Origin: Typhlomys cinereus
Lineage: Eukaryota; Chordata; Mammalia; Rodentia; Platacanthomyidae
Direction: 5' to 3'
NCBI GenBank assembly: GCA_023101885.1
Contig: JALPQD010000226.1
Coordinates: forward strand, 186,001-250,000
DNA length: 64,000 nucleotides
Position 1 is the stretch's first letter, and every line of letters begins with the position of its first letter. A program made the position numbers and the translations under genes. The notes beneath the pieces were generated by a model. That model saw only the letters and a program-made list of their open reading frames with translations. It was not told the origin of the DNA and did no database searches. This document shows positions 1 through 11,935 of the stretch, piece by piece.

Positions 1-525
1 TACCAGACCTAGATGGTAAGGCTCAGGGAACATTGTGGAATCTGGGGAAGAAAGAACATAGAGTTAGAGGATGGTGAGCAATACTAAGACATGACTATTA
101 CAACCATGAACACACAACTGTGGTTACCTCCATAAAACTGGGCCATCAACATTCATTCCAGTATGGGTGGGGAAGGGGATCATGAGACTGTCCCATCTCT
201 TCCTGAGAAAGTATTGTCAGTTGATGTTTGCTGTGGAGGAGTGGGGGTCATATTCTTCAGTGGGTAACTATAGATAAGTTTCCCCTGCTCTAGTAAATAA
301 CCCATCTATGCTCATATATGCAACCCTATTAAGTTCAATGGGTCATGAAACACACAAACAAACAAATAAAACTAATGAAAAGAAATTTAAACATGAATGG
401 AGGGGAACCTTTGGAAAATAAAAGGAGATCAGTGGGAGTGGAAGAGGGATAAAAAAGGATAATGGAGGAAGTAAATATGAATACCATGTATATTTATATG
501 AAATTGTTAAAAAATAACTGGCAGT
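1..525 (+). mobile_element. L1 3' UTR fragment (rodent Lx-like), 3' end
   Basis: The text runs through hallmarks of rodent L1 3' UTRs: a 'ggttacctccataaaactgg' stretch, 'gggccatcaacattc', 'gtcatattcttcagtggg', then a purine-rich segment (about 395-470) and an A/T-rich end near 'gaaattgttaaaaaataa'. The 5' side is cut by the window edge, so the rest of the element cannot be judged. Orientation follows from the polypurine tract preceding the A-rich end. It has decayed and has no coding capacity here. Confidence 0.75.
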
Positions 526-619
526 ATAGATAAGATTTCATAAAATGGTTCTGAATATCATTTTACATTATTTTACATGTTAATCCACAGATTTTTATTT
601 GTGCGTTGTTATGGTTTAC

Positions 620-1012
620 AAGTTTCTCAACTCTATGAGTTATAGGCTTTTCTACTGGGGAGGCAGTAATTGGAGGTCATAGTAAGTGGCCTAGATCTTA
701 TTTAGAGCATGCCCTTGAAAGGGATGAAAGTAGTTCTCCTGTGATCCCTTTTAGGTATGCTAAGAGGTTTATTACAAAAAAAAGAAACGAGTAAGCAAGC
801 TTGGACTCTCCCTTTCTCTGGTTTCTGTGTGAAAATATAATTTTCTGCTAATGTGTGCTCACCACATCTATGAAAGTTGTCAACAGGAAGCCTCTGTCAG
901 GATGGGTTGCACCATGTCGCTTCGACTTTCAGCCTGTAAACCTTATGCCAAGTAAACCTGCTTTTTTTGTAAACAGTCTGCTTCACTTATTTGATTAGAA
1001 AAACAAACCACT
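620..1012 (+). mobile_element. old MaLR-type LTR
   Basis: The order 'gcatgcccttgaaagggat', a pyrimidine-rich middle, a 'caccatgtcgcttcgactttcagcctgtaaac' type segment, and 'gccaagtaaacctg' as a decayed polyadenylation region, closing with 'attagaaaaacaaaccactga', is the typical order of an MLT1/ORR1-type LTR. The copy is strongly diverged, its 5' edge is uncertain, and no paired LTR or internal region was found. Confidence 0.55.
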
Positions 1013-2035
1013 GATGAATATGCCAGCCTAACACTTCCAGACTCTAAGATATAAAAGAGAGCAAATCAGATACTGATCCTATCCGCATGGTATTTATAGT
1101 ATGATGAACTTCTGCAAATGTGTATTTATTAGACAGGTGAGGCAGACTCAAAACCAAACACAAGTACAACTTCAGCCCAATCCTTGTGTATGGATTCCAT
1201 TTCCTCTACCTTTTCTTGTTTTATTTGATAACTAGATGGTACTAAGACAGCTCATACTCATTCATAGTCCCATGTCTATAGGCTATTGTAGCCCTGTTTT
1301 GTAATTATACATCAGGATAAACTCAAAATTTTATTGTTAATTAATAACAGTTATCATTTTATGGTATATTATGAATGTACCAAAGTACATAGTAGCTTCT
1401 CACCGTAAGGGGTAAATATGAATATTTCCTCTTTTTAGCAGATTTAGAATAAGAAGGTGAGATTTACAAAGTTAGTATGTGAACTGAACTTAAGACTTGT
1501 GCCATCTGAAGTTCTTGTCTCTCATATTTTGCCATCCACTCATTTAGTATCATAACACTAATCTGAGTAATCAGCAATCATTGAGTATACTGGAAAATTG
1601 ACAAGGATGCAATTTAACATGTAAAAAAGTTGTGTTCTATCTATCTCCATTTACCATTTATGTGCACAGCAACATGACAGAGGACCTCCTTTAGGCTGGT
1701 GTTGGAACCCACTTTGACTTGATTATAGCAGGCAAGAAATACCTGGGAATTACTGTTTTCTCTGCCTTTGTGATGATTCTTTATCTATGACATGGTACTT
1801 TGGAAATACATGTTTGGGGCTTTTCCCCAGAGCTTTCTCTAATAATTATACTTCAATTCCCCACTATTACAACTGATATAAAAACTATTTAGTGTTTATA
1901 TATATTTAGTGTTCATATGCATAAAATATATTTTCAATATATTTGTGTACTGGGATTCATCATTGAAGACATTTCTTATTATGGGTTTTCAGAAAAACAT
2001 TGCAAAAATGCTAGTGTAATCTCAGATTTCCCAGA
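1013..2035. other. AT-rich stretch, mostly unassigned
   Basis: No open frame of note. Around 1410-1510 there is a weak resemblance to an antisense MIR ('gcagatttagaataagaagg' ... 'aagttagtatgtgaactgaa'), which I hold at about 0.4. The remainder shows no recognisable repeat or gene. Confidence 0.4.
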
Positions 2036-2404
2036 TGTCAAGGTTATTCTTTCTGCTGCTGTGAAACAACACTCATATAACTGTCTTAAAAGATAAAAAG
2101 GAGATTTATTTGACTTATGGTTCCAGAGGAGATATACTCCATAAGTCAGGAAAGATATGATAGGAAACAGAAACTGCATTTGACTTAAGTCACGTCCATA
2201 GTTATGGAGGCAGGAAAAGCAAGCAACAGACTATTAGAGCAGACTGCTAGGGGAAGTAGTCTCCACGCCTGCCCCCATAACATACCTTCCTTCAACAAGT
2301 CTCTACCTCCTAAAGATGCCACGATCTTCCCAAACTATAACAATCACTAAGGATACAAACACATGAGCCAATGGTTAACAACTTATATTGAATCCATGAT
2401 GCCA
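2036..2404 (-). mobile_element. solo MaLR LTR (MT/ORR1-like)
   Basis: Reading plus to minus, it opens with 'tgctgctgtgaaacaacact', has the antisense polyadenylation/leader motif 'ggagatttatttgacttatgg', then the pyrimidine-rich middle, 'catgagcc' and the antisense 5' end near 'ttgaatccatgatgcca'. The same landmarks recur in at least six other copies in the window. No internal region adjoins it, so it is a solo LTR. Confidence 0.75.
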
Positions 2405-2515
2405 GGTTTAAATATCAGTTCTACTTGTGACGCTTGAGTTTCTTGCCTGCCTACCTTGTTCCTCAGTTACTCTTCTGAAAACTGAGGATTATAATGGTAC
2501 TTATCTGAGACTGGG
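2405..2515 (+). mobile_element. MIR SINE fragment
   Basis: The segment ending 'cctcagttactcttctgaaa' / 'actgaggattataatggtac' matches the well-known core of MIR elements (CTCAGTTTCCTCATCTGTAAAATGGGGATAATAATAGTACC). It is ancient and diverged and abuts the LTR at 2404. Confidence 0.7.
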
Positions 2516-3897
2516 AAACTAGTGATTGCTTCTCCAATATCCATCTCTTCATTCTTATTTTCAATTTGCACCTAAATTTTTTGGGGGGCAACAATGTCCA
2601 CACTTAATCAGTTTTTCTTCCTTTCTCAATGCAAGAGATAGATAACACCTAATCAAGGAAGTGGAAAAGGAAGTTATGTATAGGACATGGGTGATAAAAA
2701 ATATAACACTATTTCAATTTACAAAAAGAGAAACATCTGCCACCAAGAATTTTTCTCTTATCTCTGTTTAAATATGCAAGAAATGTCTGGAGGTAAGGCA
2801 GTTCTCTTCTGACTATGAAGTGGCAAGAATGAGGATAAAGAACTGCAAATCAAATGTGGTAACAAGGGCAACTGGATTCCTAATGGCATCAGAAGACTAC
2901 AGAAATACTATCAGCCACCATCTTCCACTTGGTTATTATTGTAGGAAGGAAAGATACTCAAGCTTGATTAACCATAGTTAGATGGGGTTTGTGTTTCTTG
3001 AGAATCTCTAATACTCAGAAATAATGTTAAGGTAATTAATTGGACAAATATAACCTACCGACAACAATGATAGCTGAAAATTATTGCTATTATTGTGCTT
3101 ACACTAAATCTGTGAAAGATGCAGAGAAAGGATAGAGGTTTTCCAAGATCATAGTTTATTCTTCTGTAAGATGAAAGATGTAACTTATAAATTTCAAAAG
3201 CCATGTCTAGTTCACATTTCCCTTGGAGAAGATACATGATGGCAGACAAGACCTGGTAGGATCTTGAAATTTTTATTCTGTCTTCTATTTTCACTGAACA
3301 TACAATCCCATCATGGCCGAGAAGGTGGACCTTTCCTGTTATCCTTTGATATTCTCAGTTCTGGAGAAGATGAATAAGATTCCATTATACTGAGCACTCA
3401 TTGTTCCTTCACAGAAGAAAAATAAAGACAATTTCCTTTATCAGGTAGGTAGCAGGAATTTACAAGTAAGGAAACATTGTTGAATATAAAAACTCTACTT
3501 TTCTTCATAAGGAAGAAAATTTTATCTTTATCTTGTCTGTTCCCATTCCCCCACATAGTCACACAGGAAAGACAAGTCACACTGTGCCACAGAACCAGGG
3601 TAAAGTGACTTTGTTACTTCCTTAAGCCTGAAACCCCATGTGCCTCTGAGATCCCCGTGTGGAATTGGACCAGTAATCAGAGTTAAAACACAGAAGGGTA
3701 ATTCATGGACAGTAAGAGGAAAATGCTGGAACTGTCATATATTAAAAAAAAAAAAAAGAAATTACGTTTTCTCAATATTTAAATACTGACTAACAATTAT
3801 ATATAGTTTTAGGGGTATATATATAGGGAAGATGTGCTTCATAATATCTTATTGAGGAAATGTATAATTTATAAACATTGGTAAAACAGTAGCACAT
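2516..3897. other. unassigned AT-rich DNA
   Basis: Contains a short A-run near 3745-3758. Small open frames (3055-3294, 3398-3580, minus) show neither recognisable protein similarity nor composition bias. I see no gene, RNA or dated repeat. Confidence 0.4.
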
Positions 3898-6133
3898 TGT
3901 AGCAGTTTCCTATTTGTTGCTGTGAGACAACACTCAAACTCAAGAAATTTAAGGGGAGAAAAATGGAGATTTATTTGGATTATGGTAACAGGATTATGGA
4001 GGAAACAGGCATAGCTGGCTGGCAGAAGCTAGTAGAGGCTCAAGTCACTGCAGATATCATGAAGGATGGGAACTACAAATTCCAAAGTAGACTAACAACT
4101 GAACTGGGTGGGGCTAACCAAACTCAAAGTCCACCCCTATGACTGCCTATCTCCAGCAAGTTTCCTCTTCCTAAAAGTGACATAACCTTCCCCAACAACT
4201 ATTCAAACATATGAGCCTGTGAGGGACCACTAACATTTTAAACCATGACACTCCACCCCTGGCACTCATAGGCTCATTGTCCTCTCATTATGCAAACAAT
4301 ACTCAATCCAACTTTAAAAGTTCCATAGACTACATCAGTCCCAACACAGTCCAAAAGCCCAAAGTTAAAAACCTCCTGAAAAATCAAAAGACAAAATTAC
4401 ATACTTCCAACAAGTAATGGCAGAGAATAAACATTCATAATTCAAAAGGGAGGAATAGGGACATATCCAGGAAAGACTGATCCATAACAAGAGCAAAAAT
4501 CATTAGGATAAGCCCCAAATTCAGTAGATGAACTTCTTGTTGAAATCATCTCAGTTCCAAAGTGCTTTGGTGAAGCTGCCCATGGAACACATCATTGTTT
4601 TAGACTGGAAACTTACATCTACACTCTTGTGCTGGTTCCTCCCATAATGCATAGAATTCATTAGCAGATGTTCCATTGGCATATGGCTCTGGCATCTCTA
4701 GCATCTTTGCTCCTTAATGGCAAACCGGGCTTCAATTCCACAGCATGAAATGCCCTTCCTGAGCCTTTTAAAAAGATTTCTAATCTTGCAACACACTGCC
4801 TGGCTTCTGTCATTCTTTGAAACCTTGGATGAGGAACCTACAACCTCCTCCCTCTTGTGTCTTTGATGCCTCTAAATCCAGGACCATGTGGACGACCTTG
4901 CCAGGATCTGCTGTAGTCTTGGGTTGGAGACTGACCCCTTTGAATCAATCACAACTGATTCAACTTCTCTGTGCTGACATTGAGAATAATTTGGGCCTTT
5001 GCTTTAGTGAAGCAAGTAATTCCCTTGGAACACTGACTTTCAGTTTTACCCTTTCAAAACAATTTGCATTCTAATGGGTGGGAGACTTCTCTGAGGAATT
5101 TACACTAGGGTAGGGCTATTATCCCAATAAAGAACAAACTGATTCATTAATTGAGCACATCTTTTTAACAATAGCACAATTTTTCTGTCTGAATTTTCCT
5201 GGTTCAACTCTTTATCATTGCATTTTCACTCATCAACCTAAGTTTTCATCATTTTCTGCCAGATTCCTTGATCATTTTCCTCATAATTCTGAACAAGAAC
5301 ACTAAATAATAGGCATGCCACACTCTCAAGACCACATTGCCTTGAAACTTCCTCCATCAAACACTCAAACTTAAGTTCAGGCGAGCTTTTAGAACAAGGG
5401 CAAGATTTTGGTAAACTTTCTGCCAATCCATCATTCCATTTGTTCCTCGCCTAGTTCCCAAGACAGTCTCTGCTCTCCTCTGTATCATCAAGCTGGATTT
5501 CCACTGCCTGGGCCTTTAAAAGTACCACTCTCTTCCAAGCTCTTACAAGAATGGTCTCTTAGGCTTTGTCGCCAAGATGCAAAGACTGCCAGTGCAAAAT
5601 ATCAAAGTTTTCCATATTTCTTCCAAAAACCAATTCCAAAGGCATAGTGGCCTCATTACAGCAATGGCCATACTTCTCTACTTGGTACCAACTTCTCTCA
5701 GCTTCACATTTCACTTTCTGTTAGCAGGTTCACAGTTTCACAGCAACACCCCACTTCTCTGATACCATTTCTGCACCAGTTATTCTTCTCTGTTGCAATA
5801 AGACAGCACTCATACACAACTTAAGGGAGAAAAATTTATTTAGCTCATGGTTTCAGATGGGAGATATTGTTTGTTTTGGCAGAAAAGGCATTGCTGACTG
5901 GCAAAAGCTGGAGATGGTTCAAATCACTACAGACATCATGGATGCTGAGTGCCACAAACTCCAAGAGTAAACTAACAACTAAACTGGGCAGGGCTAACCA
6001 ACCTCAATGCCCACCCTCTATGACTGCCTTCCTTCAGCAAGGATCCATCTCCTAAATGTGCCATGATCTTCCCAAACAACTAAAGATTCAAACACATGAG
6101 CCTTTCAGGGACAACTTGCATTTCAACATGACA
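3898..6133 (-). mobile_element. complete MaLR element with both LTRs
   Basis: Two related LTRs in minus orientation, at 3898-4250 (3' LTR) and 5772-6133 (5' LTR), bracket about 1.5 kb of internal sequence. Both LTRs share 'gagatttatttg/agaaaaatttatttag', 'gctggcaaaagctgga', 'actaacaact-aactggg' and terminal TG...CA. Next to the 5' LTR the minus strand reads TGGTATCAGAGAAGTGGGG (5749-5767), in the right place for a primer-binding site and similar to the tRNA-Leu type of ERVL relatives. Next to the 3' LTR the minus strand reads CCAGGGGTGGAG, a plausible polypurine tract. The internal part is full of stops; a 62-codon remnant (5238-5426, minus) matches part of the frame at 30.8-31.3 kb. No pol-like domain is visible, as expected for a non-autonomous element. 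Confidence 0.85.
5749..5767 (-). other. putative primer-binding site of the MaLR element
   Basis: On the minus strand, TGGTATCAGAGAAGTGGGG lies a few bases downstream of the 5' LTR end, where reverse transcription is primed by a tRNA 3' end in LTR elements. The TGGT start is diagnostic of tRNA complementarity; assignment to tRNA-Leu is from memory of ERVL sites. Confidence 0.55.
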
Positions 6134-6920
6134 CCGTGTTTATTTAAAAGCCACTGAATACTTGAAATAGGTAAGATAAAATCTTATTATTTTGCATTTA
6201 CTAGAAGATGCTTGCATTTAAGCTATTTTAAATATGAAGTAATGTATGGTACATATTTCCTGATGAAATTGAACAAGGGGACTTAAGTAGTAAATGGCAG
6301 AGCTTGCCCTCAACTCGAGCTATTTGGCTGCAGAATTTGTATTTTTGACCCTGTTGGTTAGCTAATAAAAAACAGAACCCCAAATTTCTGGCAAAAATGT
6401 ATATGCTGGAGACCTGAGAACTAACTTGGTTGGAAGACCAATCAAACAGGTTATAGCACCATTGTAAGCACATGTGCTGCCTCCGTTGTACCTTACATAT
6501 GTTTAACAGAGACTGTCCCTGTGTTTGACAAATCAGTGGACACATTTTGACTCCATGGAAACATTTTATGGATACAGACCAGCTCCTGTAATAGGATATG
6601 CTAGTCTGTAAGTGCAAGATGAAATGTTTACACCAGGGCTGAGAACTGGGAGGAAAGTGGAAGGCTATCACTTCCTATAGCATACTTCAGCAGTTGCTCT
6701 AAGGCATATCCCTGATCAAGTTCTAGCTCTGTCACATACTAATGGAACTCAGCCTCTGTAACTTGGTTCACATCTTCAATACAATCTGGTAGATTCCAAA
6801 AGAGATATGCCATCAACATGAGGCATGAGAGAATAGAGAGTGGAGCACTTGGTAGCCACAGACATCTGTGTTATCCAGTGTGGGGACTAGCAAGGGAGTA
6901 CAATCTTCCTACAATAGAAT
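6134..6920. other. unassigned DNA
   Basis: The minus-strand frame at 6228-6671 (147 codons) has no recognisable domain, and I treat it as chance. A weak MIR-like phrase occurs near 6715-6775. Otherwise nothing is visible. Confidence 0.35.
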
Positions 6921-7340
6921 GTGAAATCTGACAAGCTTACTTTAGATTATGCCAGGAGTTTGTGTCCCCCAAAAGTGTTTTAACTTTGACTTGGGTAACA
7001 ACTCCAGACATTTTGGTTTCCTGCTTTTGCCATGTCTTTTCATCACATCAGAATATGATGGTAAGATCCTTTTCCAAAAGATGAAACATACTTTTGTGAC
7101 AGGATATGAAGAAATCAAGCTGAAAATGACCTGAAATCTTCCACTCTGCTGGCTAGCTTCCGTAATACCAAAATTTAGTATTTAGGCTATAAGGGAAGAA
7201 AAGCCATTAAAATTCTTAAGCTGCTATGAATTCTGTGAGCTCCAATAAGAAATAGCCTGATTAAGATGTACCTATTGGTGCAGTAGTGACATGAATGTTA
7301 TAGGGGTAACCAACAACTTTCTGCCTGATATACTGTTCAA
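6921..7340 (+). mobile_element. decayed rodent interspersed repeat, unresolved
   Basis: Phrases such as 'ttggtttcctgcttttgcca' and 'aaccaacaactttctgcctg' resemble a rodent repeat that also appears near 51.9-52.3 kb, where a matching 'aacaatagctttctgatcag' segment precedes an L1-like 3' region. Family assignment is uncertain; L1 3' region is the leading option. Confidence 0.35.
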
Positions 7341-7365
7341 TATGAAGAAACCTATTCCATTATTT

Positions 7366-7612
7366 ATTTATTGTGGTGTGTGTATATATATATGAGAAGG
7401 CACTGTGTGTCCCTGTGAAGGACCAAGGGTGACTTCAGGAATCATCCTGGATTGTTTTTACCTCCTTTTTGCTTCATTCTGGGATTTTCCATGTTCTACC
7501 CACCAGGGTCAGTGGTGCAGGCCACAGCCATTTCATGGGACCTGGAATCCAGATTCAGGACCTTCTGTGCTTGAGAGGCAGAGTTTTAATCCCTGAGCCA
7601 TCTCTCCAGCTC
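7366..7612 (-). mobile_element. B2-like SINE, long form, old copy
   Basis: The right end is the antisense of the tRNA-derived head (minus strand GAGCTGGAGAGATGGCTCAG, with an A-box-like GATGGCTCAG and a B-box-like segment near 7545-7565). The body contains 'ggtcagtggtgcaggccaca' and 'aaggaccaagggtgacttca', and the left end is the antisense A/T-rich tail (ttatttattg) with a short (TG/TA) run. The body corresponds to the middle of the CpG-rich copies at 41.6-43.2 kb, with the CpGs decayed. Confidence 0.8.
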
Positions 7613-7850
7613 TATACTTACCTTTATATCTATAGTCTAATTCAGCTTTCAACCTTCATCCAAGCAGTTTCCTCTTTTGGATTATGGTTAATTCAGAAAA
7701 TTGTAACCGGTCAAAGTGATAAAAATAAATGGCTGTGGAGTACTTGACCCTAGACAGGGCATCTGATTTTTGCCTGCCCCCTTCCAACACCAAGGTTCTG
7801 TAAATATCAAGGAAAAGGTATTGGACAGATGTAAAAGCTAGGGCATATGT
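7613..7850. other. unassigned DNA
   Basis: No gene or clear repeat is recognised. Confidence 0.3.
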
Positions 7851-8300
7851 CAGAATACCATCAACAATCCTGCTGGTTGTAAAGCTTCTATGTTCATGAA
7901 TTCTCTGCAGTCATTACCTACATAAGAACTATCCAAGATGGGCCCCTCATGAATAAAGAAAGAGTTTATGTTGCCCTAGCCCACACTGAGTGAATAATGA
8001 TGGTTAAAGTTGGCCGGGGAAGGCTAGCAGTCTAGTCACTGTTATGTCACCTGTGCTATAGTGTTTTCCTAGGCATATGCTAGCAAGTAATTCATTGTTG
8101 CACTCTGGGTGTCACACACACACACACACACACACACAACACACACACATGAAAGACACAAAAGTAAGAATCAACCTTTTGGGGGAAGAATTCTCAGTGG
8201 AAGAACATGAGCAGGAAAGAGGATAATATGAGGAGAAAGTGACAAAAATTTCAATATAGAAAGCTCAAAGAAAAAGAAAATTTGAAAAGTTGAGTATTAC
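7851..8300 (+). mobile_element. decayed L1 3' UTR (rodent type)
   Basis: The order 'gtcattacctacataagaac', 'aagatgggcccctcatgaat', 'gggtgtcacacacaca' and a purine-rich end parallels the element at the left window edge. It carries a (CA)n run (8113-8149). Strongly diverged. Confidence 0.5.
8113..8149. repeat. (CA)n microsatellite
   Basis: About 18 CA units, with one imperfect unit, inside the L1 3' region. Confidence 0.9.
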
Positions 8301-8435
8301 ATGTTTTGGGCAATACTTTCTCATAAGTAAATGTTTAGTTTGAGCATATATGGGCTTACGATATGCATTTGTATGTTTGTGAATAGGAGAACTTATGTGA
8401 ACTATGACATGATGCATATATAGAAATGACAGGAT

Positions 8436-8680
8436 AACTTTGGGTGATAGATCTCACCTTCTGCCTTGTTCAAAGCAAGATCTCTTATCCATCACTGCAT
8501 ATTTCAGGCTAGCTTGCCCACAAGCTTCCAAGAATTTTCTGGTCTGCCATCCAACTTGCTGTATAATCACTGAGATTACAGGGATGCTTCTGAGTACAGC
8601 TTCATGTGGGTTCAGGAAACATGTACCCAGGTCTTCACATTTGCATTGCAAGTACTTTGCCCAGTGATACAACTTCTTAG
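8436..8680 (-). mobile_element. B4-like composite SINE
   Basis: The antisense orientation shows 'tcactgagattacagggatg' (7SL/B1-derived part: CTGGGATTACAGG) followed by 'catgtgggttcaggaaacat', 'cttcacatttgcattgcaag' and 'tactttgcccagtgatacaa', the tRNA-like half. This B1 plus tRNA-type fusion is the hallmark of rodent B4/RSINE1 elements. Confidence 0.65.
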
Positions 8681-8689
8681 CTTGTTTTA

Positions 8690-9062
8690 ATGTATTTTTA
8701 TTATGTTTTTTGCCTAGTTATACAAGCTCAACAGGTATCTCTTCTTTTCCCTCTCCTCTCCCTTTTCCCCTGTTGTCCCCCATTGCATTCTCCCCCTTTC
8801 CACTCTTCCCCTCTCCCTCTTATCCCTTTTCTTTCCCTCCCCCTCTCTTGGTGCTTCCTGCTTTCTCCCTTGCATCCTCCAGAACATCTGTTTTTGTGGA
8901 CGCTGAATTTTCCTCTGAATCATCTACAGTAGTAAGGGTTCAGGACTCAGTGGCATAGCTTTGGGTGCCTTCTTGGGTTATCTGCTAATGTAGGGACTCT
9001 ATTATGACTGTTTAACTCCTTGCCTCTAAGGATCCTATTGCCTGAAGCCTTCTCCCCTGTGA
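8690..9062 (-). mobile_element. L1 3' end with polypyrimidine tract, minus
   Basis: From the left: antisense A-tail (tatttttattatg), 'tacaagctcaacaggtat' (the complement of ACCTATTAAGTTTGTATGAG seen elsewhere), a C/T-rich run of about 130 bp (8740-8870), then 'actccttgcctctaaggatc'. This is the same 3' end family as at 13.57, 21.6, 28.6, 40.96, 47.0, 49.5 and 50.7 kb. Confidence 0.7.
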
Positions 9063-9563
9063 TCTCTGCTCTTAATATATATTTTTTCTTAATATATTTT
9101 TAAAAGAAATGTTTATATTCTTTAAAGTATATTTTTTCACATAACCTTTTTGTGTTATATTAAAAGTCTTTGTAACCTAAACAATTGCAGTTGGTATGTT
9201 TCATTTCATTTCTTTGTCATTGATGTAGAAAATAGGAAATTTATCCCAGAGGTAAGCATAAACTAGTGCCTATCTACCATCTTGGTAGGCTTTATACTAT
9301 TTTCAAAGTTCCCAAAAAGATGGGTTCTCCTGAAGAGTGTTTTCCTGTCCAGGTAATTGACAGACCCATTTTGATGGATTCATACGAGGGAATAATATTA
9401 TGTCCTTTTTCTTTATCAGAAACTCTCTAGTTAAATATTAAACCTATAAGGTTTTTAATAATATTCTAGGCATTTTAGAATATACTGCCTCCACCAAAGA
9501 CAAGCAATTTGAATTAGATTCAACTCTTTGACCGGTAATTACAGTCTTGCACTTTTAATTCAA
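9063..9563. other. AT-rich unassigned DNA
   Basis: No repeat or gene is recognised. Confidence 0.35.
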
Positions 9564-9987
9564 TGTAGCAGTTTGCCTGCATGGTTGCTGATAAATGACC
9601 ATTAAACAGCTTAAGGGAAAAAGAGGTTTATTCTCTTTTGATAGTCTGGTTACAATTCATAGTCCAGCTTGGCAGGAGAGCTCATACCAACACCAGGGTT
9701 AAGGGAACTGGTCACACCATCCTTACACAATGGCTGAAAGAGGGACTATCCTTACTTGCCAGACTAGCATGTCTGGCCAAGTGTACACAAGGATGCCTAC
9801 TCTCTCAACTAGCTTTCTGTATTTTATTCCAGGGCCTAATCCCACCTGTTATAGGCTGGGCCTTCCCCATCAGCTAGACAATCTCCTGCAGGTTGCTCTG
9901 GGCTTAACTCAACCATTAATTCTCTACAAATGTGCCCAGATCTCAAACCCTCAACTGTGAAGTTGACACCTGTTCCTAACTATGACA
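9564..9987 (-). mobile_element. solo LTR of recurrent ERVL/MaLR-like family
   Basis: Bounded by TG...CA. Shared landmarks on the plus strand: 'catggttgctgataaatgac', 'cttaagggaaaaagaggttt', 'aggctgggccttccccatca', 'gctagacaatctcctgcagg', 'aaccctcaactgtgaagttg'. Other copies are at 45984-46402, 57491-57905 and 62546-62959 (plus). Flanking pentamers ttcaa / ttcat match at four of five bases, consistent with a decayed 5-bp target duplication. Confidence 0.8.
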
Positions 9988-11080
9988 TTCATGGTTTTAC
10001 TAATTATGAGGGAAGGTTCCATCCTCAATTACTTGTCTAAAAATACCTCCTCAAGAGTTGAGACTCTAAAATCATTAAAGAGATGGCTGTCAAGTTAATA
10101 TGGCTAGTATAGATGATATTAGGTCATCATTAACATTACTGACATTAGACCTCAGAGTGATGATCAAAGAAACCAGTTAGATGTGAAATTGACACAGGAT
10201 CACCTAAAGGTGGATTGACAATAAATAAGAGATGGAATTTATATAGCTTTAAGTACATAAAATGCAAAAACTAATATCTTTACAAACGTTATAAGTCGGC
10301 ATAACCCATTTCCACCATGAAAATTCAGAGATGCAATTGCAAAACTGTCAAAATAGATGTCTGCTTGCAAATCACATGATTTTTATAGAGAAATAACTAA
10401 AAATCCATTAAAATAAGAACTAGTAATTAGATTCAGTAAAGTTTTGGAATACAAAAAAATCAACATAACTATCTAGCAGTACATCTGTATGCTAATGATA
10501 AGCCACTCAAAAAGGAATAAAGAAAAATTCCCATTTAAAATTGGAATAAATAAGTAAATAAAATACTTATAAATAACTTTAATTAAAATCTTTGAACAAT
10601 CTGTGCAGTAATGAAAGAAATTAAAGACAAAAAGAACTGTTTCTTGATTTACAATGACTTGGTTTTTAGATTTTCTGTTTTACCATGGTATGAAGTTAAT
10701 AGACTCTAGTAAGAAATTATCATTCTGACTTTGAATGTGATCTTTACCTTATGCTGTCCATTTGCAGTTTCACAATTCTGGGTAGGGTCAGTAAGATTAA
10801 TGGCTCCAAGTTAACTGCAATGTCATAAATAGCATAACATGTGTTATGCTACAGGATAATGTTTTGAAACATTTTCAACTTTTTATTAGTGGAACTGCAG
10901 CAAGAGATGCACAGCACTGTTTACAGTAGCCTGAAATATTCTCTTTCCCCTTTTAGGGAATCTATACACAGATAAAGATGAATCCTTGATGTCAACACAG
11001 AAAGGAAATTGAGGATCAGCCAGTGTGAAGCAAAGTTGGAATTTATTAGAAAGAGATTAATGTTTTAAATTTCATGTATA
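9988..11080. other. AT-rich unassigned DNA
   Basis: No open frame or recognised repeat. Contains many short A and T runs. Confidence 0.35.
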
Positions 11081-11081
11081 C

Positions 11082-11425
11082 TATGTGGTGTGTGTGTGTG
11101 CGTGTGTGCGTGTGTGCGCGCGTGCACGCACGCACATGTGGTTATCTGCATGTTTAAACCCAAGGTTGATATTGGGAGTCACCCTTGATTACTGTTTCAC
11201 ATTGTTTTTAAGATAAGATTTCTAATTAAACTCAAAGATTCTTGTATAAAGCTAGTCTGGCTACCCAGGTTGCGCTTGGGATTCCCTGTCTATGTCTTCC
11301 AAGAATGGAATTAGAGTTGGGATGCCACACCCACCAAGCATTTTACATGGAATCTGGGATCTGAACTCCTATTCTTTCATTTGCATGACAAGTACTTTAA
11401 CCACTGAGCCACATCTCCAGCACTA
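11082..11425 (-). mobile_element. B4-like composite SINE with (TG/CG)n tail
   Basis: The right part reads 'atctgggatctgaactccta', 'catgacaagtactttaacca' and 'ctgagccacatctccagca', the antisense of a tRNA-derived head. The middle 'ctagtctggctacccaggtt' is the antisense B1-like part. On the left is a (TG)n/(CG)n-rich run (11088-11138) as tail. The head and B1-like middle together favour a B4-type assignment. Confidence 0.7.
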
Positions 11426-11699
11426 AAAAGAGATTTTTTTAAACATAGATTTAAGCATGGTGGTTAACAGAAACAGGTACTCAGCAAAATAAATACAGCC
11501 ATGAGTGTGAGTGTGAGTTTGTCAAAAAAAGAGTCTTCACTGTCTTTAGAATAGCTGTATTTTGGTTGGCTATGAAGTTGTTATCTTTCATTATATTATT
11601 TTCATTATTGTACTTCATTTATTTACTATATTTTCATTATCAATAGCTTTTAGTATTCTTTATGAATTTCTCAAAAATACATAGGAAATGAATAATGTC

Positions 11700-11935
11700 A
11701 TAAGAATATATATACTCAAGGTCTTAAGGGAAGTTTGACATGCACACTAAAGGATGCTCCAGGAATGGGGGGAAGGAGGGAGCACTGGGAGAAAGGGAGG
11801 GAGGGGGCAAAGGAAGGGGAATAGGAGGGAGGGAGCAAGGGGATACAGGGAGGGATGGAGGAAGGGAGGGGAATGGGATACCTATCAAATTTTGTATAAA
11901 AATTATTAATAAAAATATCTTTATATAAAATATTG
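11700..11935 (+). mobile_element. 5'-truncated L1 3' tail
   Basis: Starts at 'tcttaagggaagtttgacat' and 'gcacactaaaggatgctcca', runs through a G-rich polypurine tract (11764-11875), then 'acctatcaaattttgtataa' and 'attattaataaaaatatc'. These match the last 250 bp of the fuller copies at 49.5 and 40.96 kb. Confidence 0.75.

Noticed and set aside
6228..6671. 147-codon minus-strand frame
   Set aside because: No similarity or domain that I recognise, no exon signals, and within the range expected by chance in a 64 kb window.
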